DNA from: JAWVZH01 sp033722295 | Lineage (GTDB): Bacteria; Bacteroidota; Bacteroidia; Chitinophagales; Saprospiraceae | Direction of reading: 5' to 3' | Assembly: GCA_033722295.1 (NCBI GenBank) | Contig: JAWVZH010000023.1 | Location: 1 to 26,810, forward strand | Length of the DNA stretch: 26,810 nt | Shown: one piece after another, positions 8,401 through 15,784 of the stretch | How the letters are laid out: every line of letters starts with the position of its first letter | Numbering within the stretch: the first letter of the stretch is position 1 | The notes under the pieces: model-generated | What the model was told of the DNA's origin: nothing | Database searches by the model: none | Seen by the model: only the letters and a program-made list of their open reading frames with translations | Program-made: the position numbers and the translations under genes

Positions 8401-10431
8401 AATAATGGCATCGTCATCACCATCAGCACCACCGCACTCTTCTGTATTGTCAGCAAAGCTACCATTCGCCGTACCCAGGAGGGCATCCATTCGAATGACC
8501 TTGAAATGTACTTCAGCACAGTTGTCATAACTGCCATTGTCGAGAGACTCCGCGCATAGCTTCGTCTGATCGAACCCGTTGGCCGGATTGCCCGTCAAAC
8601 TGATGATCGTCCTGTCATCACAAACAGCAACCGGAGGCACATTGTCCTCTACGATCAATCGGATTTCATGTATGGACACCTGTCCACAACAGTCATAAGC
8701 CCTGATCTCGGCATAGTGTTCACCTGCAGGCAGATTGATGACTGTAAAACCTATCGTCTCATTACCCAAGATGGTGCCCGCATTAGTGAGCACTTCATAA
8801 TGGACCTCTTCTGAACAATTATCTGTGATCCATGGTGGTGTCACATTCCAGATACCATAGCAATCACCACTGGACATTCCCACTTCGATCTCATCGGGAT
8901 AGGTGATCTCAGGACCTTCCTTGTCCAATACTTTGATCACCTGGAACTCTTCCTCAACTTCACCGGTACACCAATCCAGGATGACCCATTTTCTCAGGAT
9001 CTTATAGCAACCTACATCACCTGCATCGCAGTCAGGATCGGAAATGTCAAGCCTCGTATCCGTGAAGGTATAGTTGATATTAGAACATTCAACTCCGGAG
9101 GGATAGCCTGTACCTTCCCACTTGATTCGCTCATTTGGCCCCCAGCATACGCCGGATAACTGCCATTGAGGATGAGGATCGTACATGATATTTCCAGGAG
9201 CCGGGTGACCTGCATATGGTCCTGTCTGGATACAATTCCAGCCCAATATCTTAGGTTGTCTTTCACCACTCAGATCACCTCCAAGGGGAGTACCTCCTGT
9301 AGATACCCAATGCGCGCTATCCAGAAGATAACCATCGACGCAATAAGGGAAGTTGAGAATATGCAATGAAATGTCCTTATCGGCATCGTATTTCTCATCA
9401 CATTCCAAAGCAGGCGCTTCGATATCATCTCTGTCGAGAGGATAATCCACACTGTCAATGCTTCCGAGTAAGACTGCAATTTCCTGTTCACAGGTGGCCA
9501 TATTACCGCTTTCATCTGTGGCCTTCCATGTTCTTAAGATAACCTGTCCGTAACCTCGTCGATCATCACAACCAAGATCGTCGACCTCGTCTACAAAGGT
9601 CAATGTATAAGTTCCACAAGGCTCATCTACATCTGGATAGCCTAATGAGTCAGGAGAAACATCGGTTCCACATTCTACGATCGTATCATTACAGATCAGT
9701 ACAGGTGGCAATTTGTCCTCGATGCAAATCCTACCCCAGCAACTATTGCCTGTTGATGGGTCAAAAACTGTAGTCGTATAGCAATTTCCGAAATCGTTTT
9801 CGTCTAGTTGAACACCGGGGACAATTGGGTCACGGTCAATGGGTCTTCCATTATGACCGCCGTCTAGAACTTGTACAATGTAATCGTCATAGCATCCATA
9901 GGGTCCGCCTTCTAAAATCATATCGGGGGTAATTGTGGCGGAACAGTTCTGATCAAGTGAAACCTGTACATTATCATTACAGGCCAGGGAAGATATGGGG
10001 TTTGGATATTCTTCGACCTCAATGCTGATGGTCGGATAATCCTGGATTACCCCATTTTCGTCGTAATAATGGAAATCAATGGTATTCGTACCAATGAATA
10101 AGGGTCCTTTGTAAAAGGTGATACCCTGAGTGGCCTGAACACCACCTCCAGCAAAAAACACCGATGTAGCGTAGGGGGCACAGCTATCGGGACCATACAT
10201 TACGCCTGGGTTGAACTCTAGTACGAGGTCGACCTGGGCTTCACATTCGCCAGGGCCAAGCACATACTGGAAGTCTGTGGTACCTGTGACATCGCTTCCG
10301 TTATAAAGAAGTCTGAAATCACATTGTCCCACGAGCTGGCTCGTCCAAACAGTACTGATCAAAAGTACCATTGCAACCAACCAACGAGACAACCCATTAA
10401 AGGTAAAATTCGTGGTTCTTGCTCGTTTCAT
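5500..10431 (-). CDS. Giant T9SS-secreted protein with HYR-like modules, dockerin, cohesin-like and sorting domains
   Basis: 1643 residues from ATG 10431 (a TTG two codons upstream is less likely). A long Sec signal (KR-rich start, then WLVAMVLLISTVW, cut near VGQ) is followed by many Cys- and Asp-rich Ig/HYR-like modules. Their starts read DKLPPVLIC, DKEGPEITY, DNVPPVAVC, DKSTPIVVA and DNTDPEVIC, with recurrent DNC and a duplicated W-I-V-x-DWC...VQVIKVLD block. Next come a carboxypeptidase-regulatory-like segment (about 1235-1290), a dockerin-like segment (about 1290-1350; NGVSTADLVKIQRHLLG and ADANKTGTVTAGDISELRKLILG), a cohesin-like beta domain (about 1423-1552) and the T9SS type A sorting domain (1559-1643; FQLYQNVPNPF...). 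It is exported across the outer membrane and probably anchored or released there. A role in adhesion or matrix is inference. It is monocistronic, with its own terminator. Confidence 0.93.
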   Translation of the reverse strand: MKRARTTNFTFNGLSRWLVAMVLLISTVWTSQLVGQCDFRLLYNGSDVTGTTDFQYVLGPGECEAQVDLVLEFNPGVMYGPDSCAPYATSVFFAGGGVQATQGITFYKGPLFIGTNTIDFHYYDENGVIQDYPTISIEVEEYPNPISSLACNDNVQVSLDQNCSATITPDMILEGGPYGCYDDYIVQVLDGGHNGRPIDRDPIVPGVQLDENDFGNCYTTTVFDPSTGNSCWGRICIEDKLPPVLICNDTIVECGTDVSPDSLGYPDVDEPCGTYTLTFVDEVDDLGCDDRRGYGQVILRTWKATDESGNMATCEQEIAVLLGSIDSVDYPLDRDDIEAPALECDEKYDADKDISLHILNFPYCVDGYLLDSAHWVSTGGTPLGGDLSGERQPKILGWNCIQTGPYAGHPAPGNIMYDPHPQWQLSGVCWGPNERIKWEGTGYPSGVECSNINYTFTDTRLDISDPDCDAGDVGCYKILRKWVILDWCTGEVEEEFQVIKVLDKEGPEITYPDEIEVGMSSGDCYGIWNVTPPWITDNCSEEVHYEVLTNAGTILGNETIGFTVINLPAGEHYAEIRAYDCCGQVSIHEIRLIVEDNVPPVAVCDDRTIISLTGNPANGFDQTKLCAESLDNGSYDNCAEVHFKVIRMDALLGTANGSFADNTEECGGADGDDDAIIAGNQVYFDDCAYFCCEDLGDTVMVVLRVFDVDPGDGPVNPSRMGPNGDLSGRFTDCMVEVEVQDKSTPIVVAPPDLVVSCMFWFDDSEDALTDPDNPTFGRVVTDINDRQKVKTRDKVCEYFCESNRRTGYSPSLVQNGLPCQFFNDLYDPAHPDDLYDLVWGFDGYVISTCGSDFYIRIIDNRECGQGQIIREVVVERGGAFFTDRQSIWIVDCDPFYVSEDCTDPDDHVRWPLDCRQPDPLEGCGKSDTSPDNPALGRPELVNGGDDNCSLIIVDYKDEIFTIEPDACFKILRTWIVIDWCQYDPASISGDGRWEFVQVIKVLDNTDPEVICEVGECEPAEKDSTGICHGHISLTVDVEDECTPDNWLNYEYKIDLYNDGDYDVSSGPAKPGQIPHDFFNPYADDEKDATDASGTYPIGFHRITWFIEDGCGNVGTCDTVFQVKDCKKPTPYCKTGIITVVMPTSGSITIWAQDLDAGSFDNCTAQEDLIFYFNGNDKQTGFVVNCDTFVNRGATGSVQIEVEVWVEDEEGNADFCRTVIEVQDPNGVCNGTSPRPAIAGKMFTEAQEYVRGVEVSLTMNNNPLSQRMTGRDGYYAFMNLSAGNDYVVDPAKNGNYLNGVSTADLVKIQRHLLGREALNSPYKIIAADANKTGTVTAGDISELRKLILGVYAELPNVESWRFVPTSHVFEDRTNPWFAGGFPEVITYSDLQAQMMTSDFYALKVGDVTGDASVNGIISTVTRSGEYVTFEAKTRNFTAGEEVELTLSLEEARELSGYQFTLEYDEAVLELKDVTGHQANISENNFGFIQSGLITTSWNDFGGKELEGDIFSIVFTAKASGSLSENVNLNSRITQAEAYDADLNASPVRLAFEGNASLEGFQLYQNVPNPFRNATQIQFDLPDPMPATVTIYDAMGKVVRIIPVDGQSGQNTVTVSEAELTGSGVLYYQLDAGRFTATRKMILMN

Positions 10432-10472
10432 AGTCAAGAGATTAAATCGGTTTGTGATTAAAAAATGTTATT

Positions 10473-10503
10473 GGGATGGCCTCTGAACCTTTGTTCAGAT
10501 CCC
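10473..10503 (-). other. Imperfect hairpin in the leader of the giant gene
   Basis: CTGAAC (10483-10488) pairs with GTTCAG (10493-10498) over a CTTT loop. Outside a 5-nt bulge on one side, GGGAT (10473-10477) pairs with ATCCC (10499-10503). It lies about 40 nt upstream of the ATG at 10431. Confidence 0.45.
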
Positions 10504-10524
10504 CTCTGATCTTGCAAGTCTCAA

Positions 10525-10598
10525 AACCGACTTTTCACTGACAGGGATTCGCTGAAATGGAATCCCTTGAGAAAGGAAAAGTGAGCCTTGAGTCGGTT
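10525..10598 (-). other. Nested three-helix inverted repeat, possible structured leader RNA
   Basis: Three co-nested pairings occur: AACCGACT (10525-10532) with AGTCGGTT (10591-10598); TCACT (10535-10539) with AGTGA (10580-10584); and AGGGATTC (10543-10550) with GAATCCCT (10560-10567) around a 9-nt loop. Together they make 21 base pairs in one stem-like element. It has internal loops of unequal size on the two sides, which is typical of an RNA fold rather than a protein operator. On the minus strand no T-run follows the outer stem, so it is not a simple terminator of that strand. On the plus strand an AT-rich run follows, but there is no gene to terminate. Confidence 0.45.
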
Positions 10599-10615
10599 AA
10601 TTTTTATTTTATGCG

Positions 10616-10636
10616 AAAGCCCGTAATTCAGGCTTT
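10616..10636. other. Small inverted repeat AAAGCC/GGCTTT
   Basis: AAAGCC (10616-10621) and GGCTTT (10631-10636) around a 9-nt loop, next to the nested element at 10525-10598. It may be part of the same leader structure. Confidence 0.35.
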
Positions 10637-10790
10637 ACTCGTGGGGGGAACGGTTATCTTTATCATACAGGGAAAGCCTACTGCTTCTTGTCTTGCCGAT
10701 AATGAAACCGGCCACTATGACAAAAAGCTAAAGGTCATCCCTGACCAATAGCCGTTAATGTAACTTGAAACAATTTCTGAGGGGTAAAAT

Positions 10791-10811
10791 CACATATGGG
10801 GGGCATATGTG
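10791..10811. promoter_or_regulatory. Perfect palindrome CACATATG-N5-CATATGTG
   Basis: Two perfect 8-bp arms (10791-10798 and 10804-10811) flank five G. It lies just downstream of the possible minus-strand -7 element, about where transcription would begin. It could be an operator for a dimeric regulator or a 5'-terminal mRNA hairpin. Confidence 0.5.
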
Positions 10812-10819
10812 TTGATCCA

Positions 10820-10827
10820 CAAACTTA
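10820..10827 (-). promoter_or_regulatory. Possible -7 element for the giant T9SS gene
   Basis: On the minus strand the sequence reads TAAGTTTG, a TAnnTTTG match. No TTG lies at the normal -33 spacing. If real, it gives a 5' leader of about 380 nt carrying all the hairpins described here. Confidence 0.3.
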
Positions 10828-10927
10828 ATGACAAAAACCAATCACCGCTATTAACCAGATTAGATTTTTGGAATTTTTTTAATCAAAATGGATATCTTGC
10901 TGATTATCAACATATATCAAATAACAT

Positions 10928-11311
10928 ATGAGTATATATAATAAGATTTCATGCGTATTAATCGCCCTGGCCATAGCCCTGGGAGCCTTCGGAGCCCATG
11001 CCTGGCAGGCCATATTAGAGGGTCACAGATCGACATTCGATACAGGTCATCTGTATCATTTGACGCAGGCCATCGGTCTGCTTGCATATATAGCGATCGT
11101 TGGAAACAGGTTCCAAAGAAGACACCGAATGGCCTTTTCTTTTATCCTCATCGGCATTATCCTCTTTTCGGGATCGTTGTACCTTCTCTCCTTTCCTGAT
11201 ATTTTTGGCGGCACATGGAGAACGGTGCTCGGTCCGGTCACGCCCGTAGGTGGCCTGTTAATGATCGCCGGCTGGATCATGGCCGCTTTCTCGATAAAGG
11301 TCAATAATTAA
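10928..11311 (+). CDS. DUF423 family small membrane protein
   Basis: 127 residues with four predicted membrane segments (about 7-25, 44-60, 67-86 and 100-122). Family features are GAFGAHAW near the N-terminus, TGHLYHLTQAIGLL in the second segment, LFSGSLYLLS in the third, and GPVTPVGGLLMIAGW in the last. DUF423 (E. coli YgdD-like) proteins are inner-membrane proteins of unknown function. The start codon is preceded by an AT-rich stretch. The next gene follows after 41 bp on the same strand and the pair ends at a shared terminator, so they may be one unit. Confidence 0.92.
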   Translation: MSIYNKISCVLIALAIALGAFGAHAWQAILEGHRSTFDTGHLYHLTQAIGLLAYIAIVGNRFQRRHRMAFSFILIGIILFSGSLYLLSFPDIFGGTWRTVLGPVTPVGGLLMIAGWIMAAFSIKVNN

Positions 11312-11352
11312 TATATTAGCAGCATTAGTTAACCAATTCCCTAAACTTTGAT

Positions 11353-11856
11353 ATGAAAAAAATATTGATTCCTTTCGTTTTATTGATGACACTGGCATTC
11401 TGCCCCAATGATATGAGCGCCCAATCTGAATATAAGGCAGCGGTAGGGTTGCGGGCGGCCTGGGGCTTCGCCCTGACTGGAAAAGTATTTCTCCCTGAAA
11501 CCAATCATGCCATAGAGGGTATAATCAATAGAAGGTCCTTCGGATTTGGTATCTATGACTACGGTTGGCTATCGTTTACAGGTCTGTACCAGATACACGA
11601 TCCCTTAGATGACGTTGTCGAAGGTCTCCAGTGGTACTATGGGGGTGGATTGAATTTTACTACCTATACTGGTGATTTCGATTATCCCGATTCAAATTTG
11701 GATTCATTCTTTGGTATTGCTGGTTGTATTGGTTTGGATTACAAATTTGAAGATGTTCCCATCAATGTAAGTGCTGATTGGATCCCGGTCATAGGGTTTG
11801 GAAATTATGGTTTCGGTGCAGAAGGTGGTGGTGTTGCTGTTCGATATACTTTCTAG
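11353..11856 (+). CDS. Small outer-membrane beta-barrel-like protein
   Basis: 167 residues. MKKILIPFVLLMTLAFCPNDMSAQ is a Sec signal peptide with a likely cut after SAQ. The mature part is made of short amphipathic strands rich in Gly and aromatic residues (GLRAAWGFALTGKVFL, GFGIYDYGWLSFTGLYQIH, GLDYKFEDVPINVSADWIPVIGF) and ends in YTF, an aromatic C-terminus typical of outer-membrane barrels. It is short for a full porin and fits a small 8-strand barrel. No specific family is recognised. A strong terminator follows 27 bp after the stop. Confidence 0.82.
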   Translation: MKKILIPFVLLMTLAFCPNDMSAQSEYKAAVGLRAAWGFALTGKVFLPETNHAIEGIINRRSFGFGIYDYGWLSFTGLYQIHDPLDDVVEGLQWYYGGGLNFTTYTGDFDYPDSNLDSFFGIAGCIGLDYKFEDVPINVSADWIPVIGFGNYGFGAEGGGVAVRYTF

Positions 11857-11883
11857 CAAGTCCAAATCGAGGATGAAAGATTC

Positions 11884-11912
11884 AAGCCGGGGTCATTGGA
11901 CTCCGGCTTTTT
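11884..11912 (+). terminator. Rho-independent terminator after the beta-barrel gene
   Basis: AAGCCGGGGTC (11884-11894) pairs with GACTCCGGCTT (11899-11909), 11 bp with one G-U, over loop ATTG, and is followed by five T (11908-11912). Confidence 0.88.
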
Positions 11913-11969
11913 CATATGTTTTTCACATCATTCAAATAAAACCTATTTTCACCGTGAGAATCAGCCTTT

Positions 11970-14084
11970 ATGCAAAACTTGCTTACATTCTTTTTCGTTA
12001 TCGCCATAGTTCTCAACTGTCAAGATAAGTCGAAAGACAAGACCAATATGGATGAAGACCGCCAACCGAATCACCTGATAGATGAAACCAGCCCCTACCT
12101 CCTACAGCATGCTTATAACCCGGTAGACTGGTATCCGTGGGGTGAGGAAGCATTGAACAAGGCAAAAAAAGAGAATAAGCTGCTTTTGATCAGCATCGGT
12201 TACGCAGCCTGTCATTGGTGTCACGTCATGGAGCACGAAAGCTTTGAGGATTCGGCTGTAGCGGCCCTTATGAATGACTATTTCGTAAACATCAAAGTCG
12301 ATCGTGAGGAGCGTCCGGACATTGATGACATCTATATGACAGCGTGCCAGATGGCTTCCGGACGTGGGTGCGGTTGGCCATTGAACTCTTTTGCATTGCC
12401 GGATGGTCGTCCCGTATGGGCCGGAACCTATTTTCCCAAAAAGGAGTGGACAAGGATCCTTGAGTATTTTAATGATCTGCAGATCAACAACCGTGAAAAG
12501 CTTGAAAAGTCAGCCGAGCAAATTACACAGGGCATCCGGTCGCTGGATAGTGTGGGAATTACAAAAGGATCTACAGACTTCTCCAATGATCAGTTTGAAA
12601 CCTTCGTTGCTCAGGCTACCCAATCCATGGATATGAAAAAGGGCGGCCGCAAAGGCGCGCCGAAATTTCCGATGCCAACCACCCTAGAATTTCTGCTCAG
12701 TGCAGATTACTATGGCGATCATCAATTGGCTAGGAAAGCTGCACTGACCACACTCGATGAAATGGCTAAAGGAGGGATATATGATCAGATAGGTGGTGGA
12801 TTTGCAAGGTACTCAGTGGATGCGGACTGGCTGGTCCCACACTTCGAAAAAATGTTGTACGACAACGGTCAGTTGATAAAAGTATACAGCGAGGCATATA
12901 AGATCACTAATACTTCGCGATATGAGGAGGTCGTATCAGAAACAGTGCAATTCCTTGAAAGAGAAATGATGTCCGATGAAGGAGGCTTCTATTCCTCACT
13001 CGATGCGGACAGCGAAGGTGAAGAAGGAAAGTTCTATGTTTGGACTGAAGAGGAGATCGACAGTGTATTCAGTGATCACCCGCATCTGGAGTTGTTCAAG
13101 GATTATTTCAACATAAAGTCCTCCGGCAACTGGGAGCACAAGAAGAACATATTGCATATCAGAAAACCTCTGGAAGAGGTAGCAAAAAAGTATGACATAA
13201 CGGTTTCGGAGGCGGAAACAATTCTGGCCGGCATGAAAGATGAACTGCTCTCGGCCAGGAGCGATCGTGTAAGGCCGGGACTCGATGATAAAATACTGTG
13301 TTCGTGGAACGCACTTTGTCTGAAGGGCTTGATCACGGCCTACGAAGCATTTGGAGATAAAAAGTATCTGGATCTGGCCCTCAATAATGCGAACTTCATA
13401 CAATCAGCTTTTATTAAGGAGGATTATCGCCTGGATCGCAATTACAAAGAAGGGAGATCCAGGATAAATGCCTTCCTGGACGATTATGCTCTGTTGATAG
13501 AGGCCTATATTTCTCTTTACGAAGTGACCTTTGATGATAAATGGCTGGAATTGGCAGCTACTCTTAACAAGTATGCCATAGAGCATTTTTACGATGAAAA
13601 TTCAGGCCTGTTTTATTACACTAATGATATTGATCCAGAGCTCATAGCCAGGAAAAAAGAGCTGGGAGATAATGTCATTCCCGGTTCCAATTCCACAATG
13701 GGCATTAATCTCTTACGCCTGGGACATTTCTTTTATAACGAGGATTACATCCAAAAATCCCGTCAAATGATGAGCAAGATGGCGCCGGGCATCATAGAAT
13801 CCGGTCAACCGAATTTTTATTCGAATTGGTGCCAGCTATATGCCCAACTGACGGAGCCCCTATATGAGATTGCCGTATTGGGTGAAGAGGCACAGGAACG
13901 TAGCCACGAGCTCAATCGTCAGTTTTTGCCTAATGCCATATTTTTAGGTGGAAAAGAGGAAGGTGAACTGGAACTATTGAAGAATAAGCTTCAAGAGGGA
14001 AAAACGGTTATTTATGTCTGCCAGAACAAGGTATGCAAGCTACCCGTGGAAAAAACCGATGAAGCATTAAAGCTTATAGAATAA
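11970..14084 (+). CDS. Thioredoxin-domain lipoprotein, YyaL/DUF255 (SSP411-like) family
   Basis: 704 residues. The N-terminus MQNLLTFFFVIAIVLNC is a lipoprotein signal with Cys17. After a short linker, residues 34-200 form the DUF255 thioredoxin-like domain: NHLIDETSPYLLQHAYNPVDWYPW, the redox pair CHWC (C81, C84), and KVDREERPDID (109-119) with WPLNSF(A)LPDGRPVWAGTYFP. The remainder is the alpha/alpha-toroid domain similar to N-acylglucosamine epimerase/glycosidase folds (GGIYDQIGGGFARYSVDADWLVPHFEKMLYDN and later CSWNALCLKGL). Length and order match the family, whose biochemical role is not settled. Lipidation suggests a periplasmic or outer-membrane location, unlike the cytosolic relatives. 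The next gene starts 13 bp downstream. Confidence 0.92.
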   Translation: MQNLLTFFFVIAIVLNCQDKSKDKTNMDEDRQPNHLIDETSPYLLQHAYNPVDWYPWGEEALNKAKKENKLLLISIGYAACHWCHVMEHESFEDSAVAALMNDYFVNIKVDREERPDIDDIYMTACQMASGRGCGWPLNSFALPDGRPVWAGTYFPKKEWTRILEYFNDLQINNREKLEKSAEQITQGIRSLDSVGITKGSTDFSNDQFETFVAQATQSMDMKKGGRKGAPKFPMPTTLEFLLSADYYGDHQLARKAALTTLDEMAKGGIYDQIGGGFARYSVDADWLVPHFEKMLYDNGQLIKVYSEAYKITNTSRYEEVVSETVQFLEREMMSDEGGFYSSLDADSEGEEGKFYVWTEEEIDSVFSDHPHLELFKDYFNIKSSGNWEHKKNILHIRKPLEEVAKKYDITVSEAETILAGMKDELLSARSDRVRPGLDDKILCSWNALCLKGLITAYEAFGDKKYLDLALNNANFIQSAFIKEDYRLDRNYKEGRSRINAFLDDYALLIEAYISLYEVTFDDKWLELAATLNKYAIEHFYDENSGLFYYTNDIDPELIARKKELGDNVIPGSNSTMGINLLRLGHFFYNEDYIQKSRQMMSKMAPGIIESGQPNFYSNWCQLYAQLTEPLYEIAVLGEEAQERSHELNRQFLPNAIFLGGKEEGELELLKNKLQEGKTVIYVCQNKVCKLPVEKTDEALKLIE

Positions 14085-14097
14085 AATCACATTTGAT

Positions 14098-15756
14098 ATG
14101 TCTCGATTATTGTTTTTTACCGGAATGATCCTTCTTTCTGCCTGCGGTGATTCTTCGGACCAGAAGCAGGACCAAGAATCAACTATGGAACCCGATAGTG
14201 TGAGTGCTGCTCAAGCTGTAGTGGAGAAGTATGATACATTCACGCTGACCACAGATATGTCTCAACTAAAATCCAATGAAAAAGAGGTGATAGCACTTCT
14301 TATTGAGGCGGCGAAGATCATGGATGAGCTGTTCTGGTTCGAGGCATTTGGTGACAGGGACTCTTTACTGGAACAACTTACAGATCCTTATGAAAGGAAG
14401 GCGGCGCTTATAAACTATGGACCATGGGACAGACTCGGAGGAAATAAGCCCTTCATAGATAACTTTGGACCCAAGCCTCCAGGTGCCAATTTCTATCCCG
14501 AGGACATGACAAAAGAAGAGTTCGAATCAGCTCCCCTTGATGACAAAAAAAGTCAATACACTTTTCTCCGAAGAGACGATAACGGTGACCTTTATACGAT
14601 ACCTTATCACGAACAGTTTGACGAAAAAGTTCGGGTCGCTGCTTACTACCTTGAAAAGGCTTCTGAAAAGACCGATGATGATATGCTCCGCATATATCTC
14701 CACAAGCGGGCACAGGCTCTCATCAGCGACGAGTACCAGGAAAGCGACCTCGCCTGGCTCGATATGAAAAACAACAGGATCGATGTTGTCATCGGCCCCA
14801 TTGAAAACTACGAAGATCAGTTGTTCGGGTACAAGACCGCTCATGAAGCTTACGTACTCATAAAGGACATGGAGTGGAGCCGGCGCCTGGAAAAATATGC
14901 AGCCTTCCTGCCAGGCCTGCAAAAGGGATTGCCCGTACCGGAAGAATACAAACAGGAATCACCGGGCCGGGATGTAGAGCTTAATGCCTACGATGTCATT
15001 TATTACGCCGGTGATTGCAATGCCGGTAGCAAGACTATCGCGATCAATTTACCCAACGATGAAGAAGTTCAACTGCAAAAAGGCACACGTCGTCTTCAAT
15101 TGAAAAATGCCATGCGTGCCAAATTCGAGAAGATACTCGAACCCATTGCTGACGTTCTGATCGATTCCAGTCAGCGGCAGCACATCACCTTCGATGCTTT
15201 TTTCTCGAATACCATGTTCCACGAGGTCGCTCACGGTCTGGGGATCAAAAACACGATAAATGGCACAGGCACTGTCAGGGAGGCCTTAAAGGAATTGTAT
15301 TCTGCCCTGGAAGAAGGCAAGGCAGACATCCTGGGACTCTATATGATACAGCAACTCCATGAACAGGGTGAACTCAGCGGAGATCTCAAAGACTATTACA
15401 TAACCTTCATGACCAGTGTGTTTCGATCTGTACGGTTTGGAGCATCAAGTGCACATGGTAAGGCCAATATGATAAGATTCAATTACTTTGACGAAGCGGG
15501 AGCCTTCACCAAAGATGAGAAGACCGGTCGATATACAGTCAATTTCGATAATCTCGAATCCGCAACGGAGGAACTTTCAGAGATCATACTCACGATACAG
15601 GGGGATGGTGATTATGAGAGATGCTCTGAACTGGTTGAAAAATATGGCAAGATCGGACCTGAGCTCCAATCCGACCTGGATCGCCTGAGTGACCTCGGTG
15701 TTCCGGTGGACATTGTCTTCAATCAAGGAGCAAAAGTACTGGGTCTTAAAAACTAA
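14098..15756 (+). CDS. Lipoprotein zinc metallopeptidase, M49 (dipeptidyl-peptidase III)-like
   Basis: 552 residues. MSRLLFFTGMILLSAC is a lipoprotein signal with Cys16. The zinc site is HEVAH (H375, E376, H379), followed about 26 residues later by EEGKAD (E405-E406), the position of the third ligand in M49 (DPP III) enzymes. Classic DPP III has HExxxH with one extra residue, whereas this protein has the shorter HExxH. Upstream, NAYDVIYYAGDCNAGSKTIAINLPND resembles the substrate-cleft region of the DPP III-like domain also found in plant Nudix 3 proteins. It probably trims short peptides in the periplasm; the substrate is inferred. It is read with the YyaL-like gene (13 bp upstream) and perhaps the OmpA fusion gene (28 bp downstream). 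Confidence 0.87.
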   Translation: MSRLLFFTGMILLSACGDSSDQKQDQESTMEPDSVSAAQAVVEKYDTFTLTTDMSQLKSNEKEVIALLIEAAKIMDELFWFEAFGDRDSLLEQLTDPYERKAALINYGPWDRLGGNKPFIDNFGPKPPGANFYPEDMTKEEFESAPLDDKKSQYTFLRRDDNGDLYTIPYHEQFDEKVRVAAYYLEKASEKTDDDMLRIYLHKRAQALISDEYQESDLAWLDMKNNRIDVVIGPIENYEDQLFGYKTAHEAYVLIKDMEWSRRLEKYAAFLPGLQKGLPVPEEYKQESPGRDVELNAYDVIYYAGDCNAGSKTIAINLPNDEEVQLQKGTRRLQLKNAMRAKFEKILEPIADVLIDSSQRQHITFDAFFSNTMFHEVAHGLGIKNTINGTGTVREALKELYSALEEGKADILGLYMIQQLHEQGELSGDLKDYYITFMTSVFRSVRFGASSAHGKANMIRFNYFDEAGAFTKDEKTGRYTVNFDNLESATEELSEIILTIQGDGDYERCSELVEKYGKIGPELQSDLDRLSDLGVPVDIVFNQGAKVLGLKN

Positions 15757-15784
15757 TCTATCACTCAATAGCGTTGAGAATGTC

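Larger units (their letters stand above)
10432..10927. other. Long structured intergenic region between divergent genes
   Basis: About 500 bases separate the giant minus-strand gene from the plus-strand DUF423 gene. It contains at least four inverted repeats (listed separately) and a possible minus-strand -7 element at 10820-10827. A plus-strand ORF at 10557-10751 (64 codons; or 46 codons from ATG 10611, with a hydrophobic start MRKPVIQALLVGGTVIF) is present. It lies across the hairpins, resembles no family I know and has no clear promoter, so I do not call it a gene. The A/T-rich last 60 bases before 10928 probably include the DUF423 promoter, but no clean match was found. Confidence 0.6.

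Noticed and set aside
10557..10751. Plus-strand ORF of 64 codons (46 from ATG 10611) with a hydrophobic start
   Set aside because: It lies across the inverted repeats of the intergenic region, resembles no known family and has no clear promoter; it is more likely a chance ORF in a structured leader.
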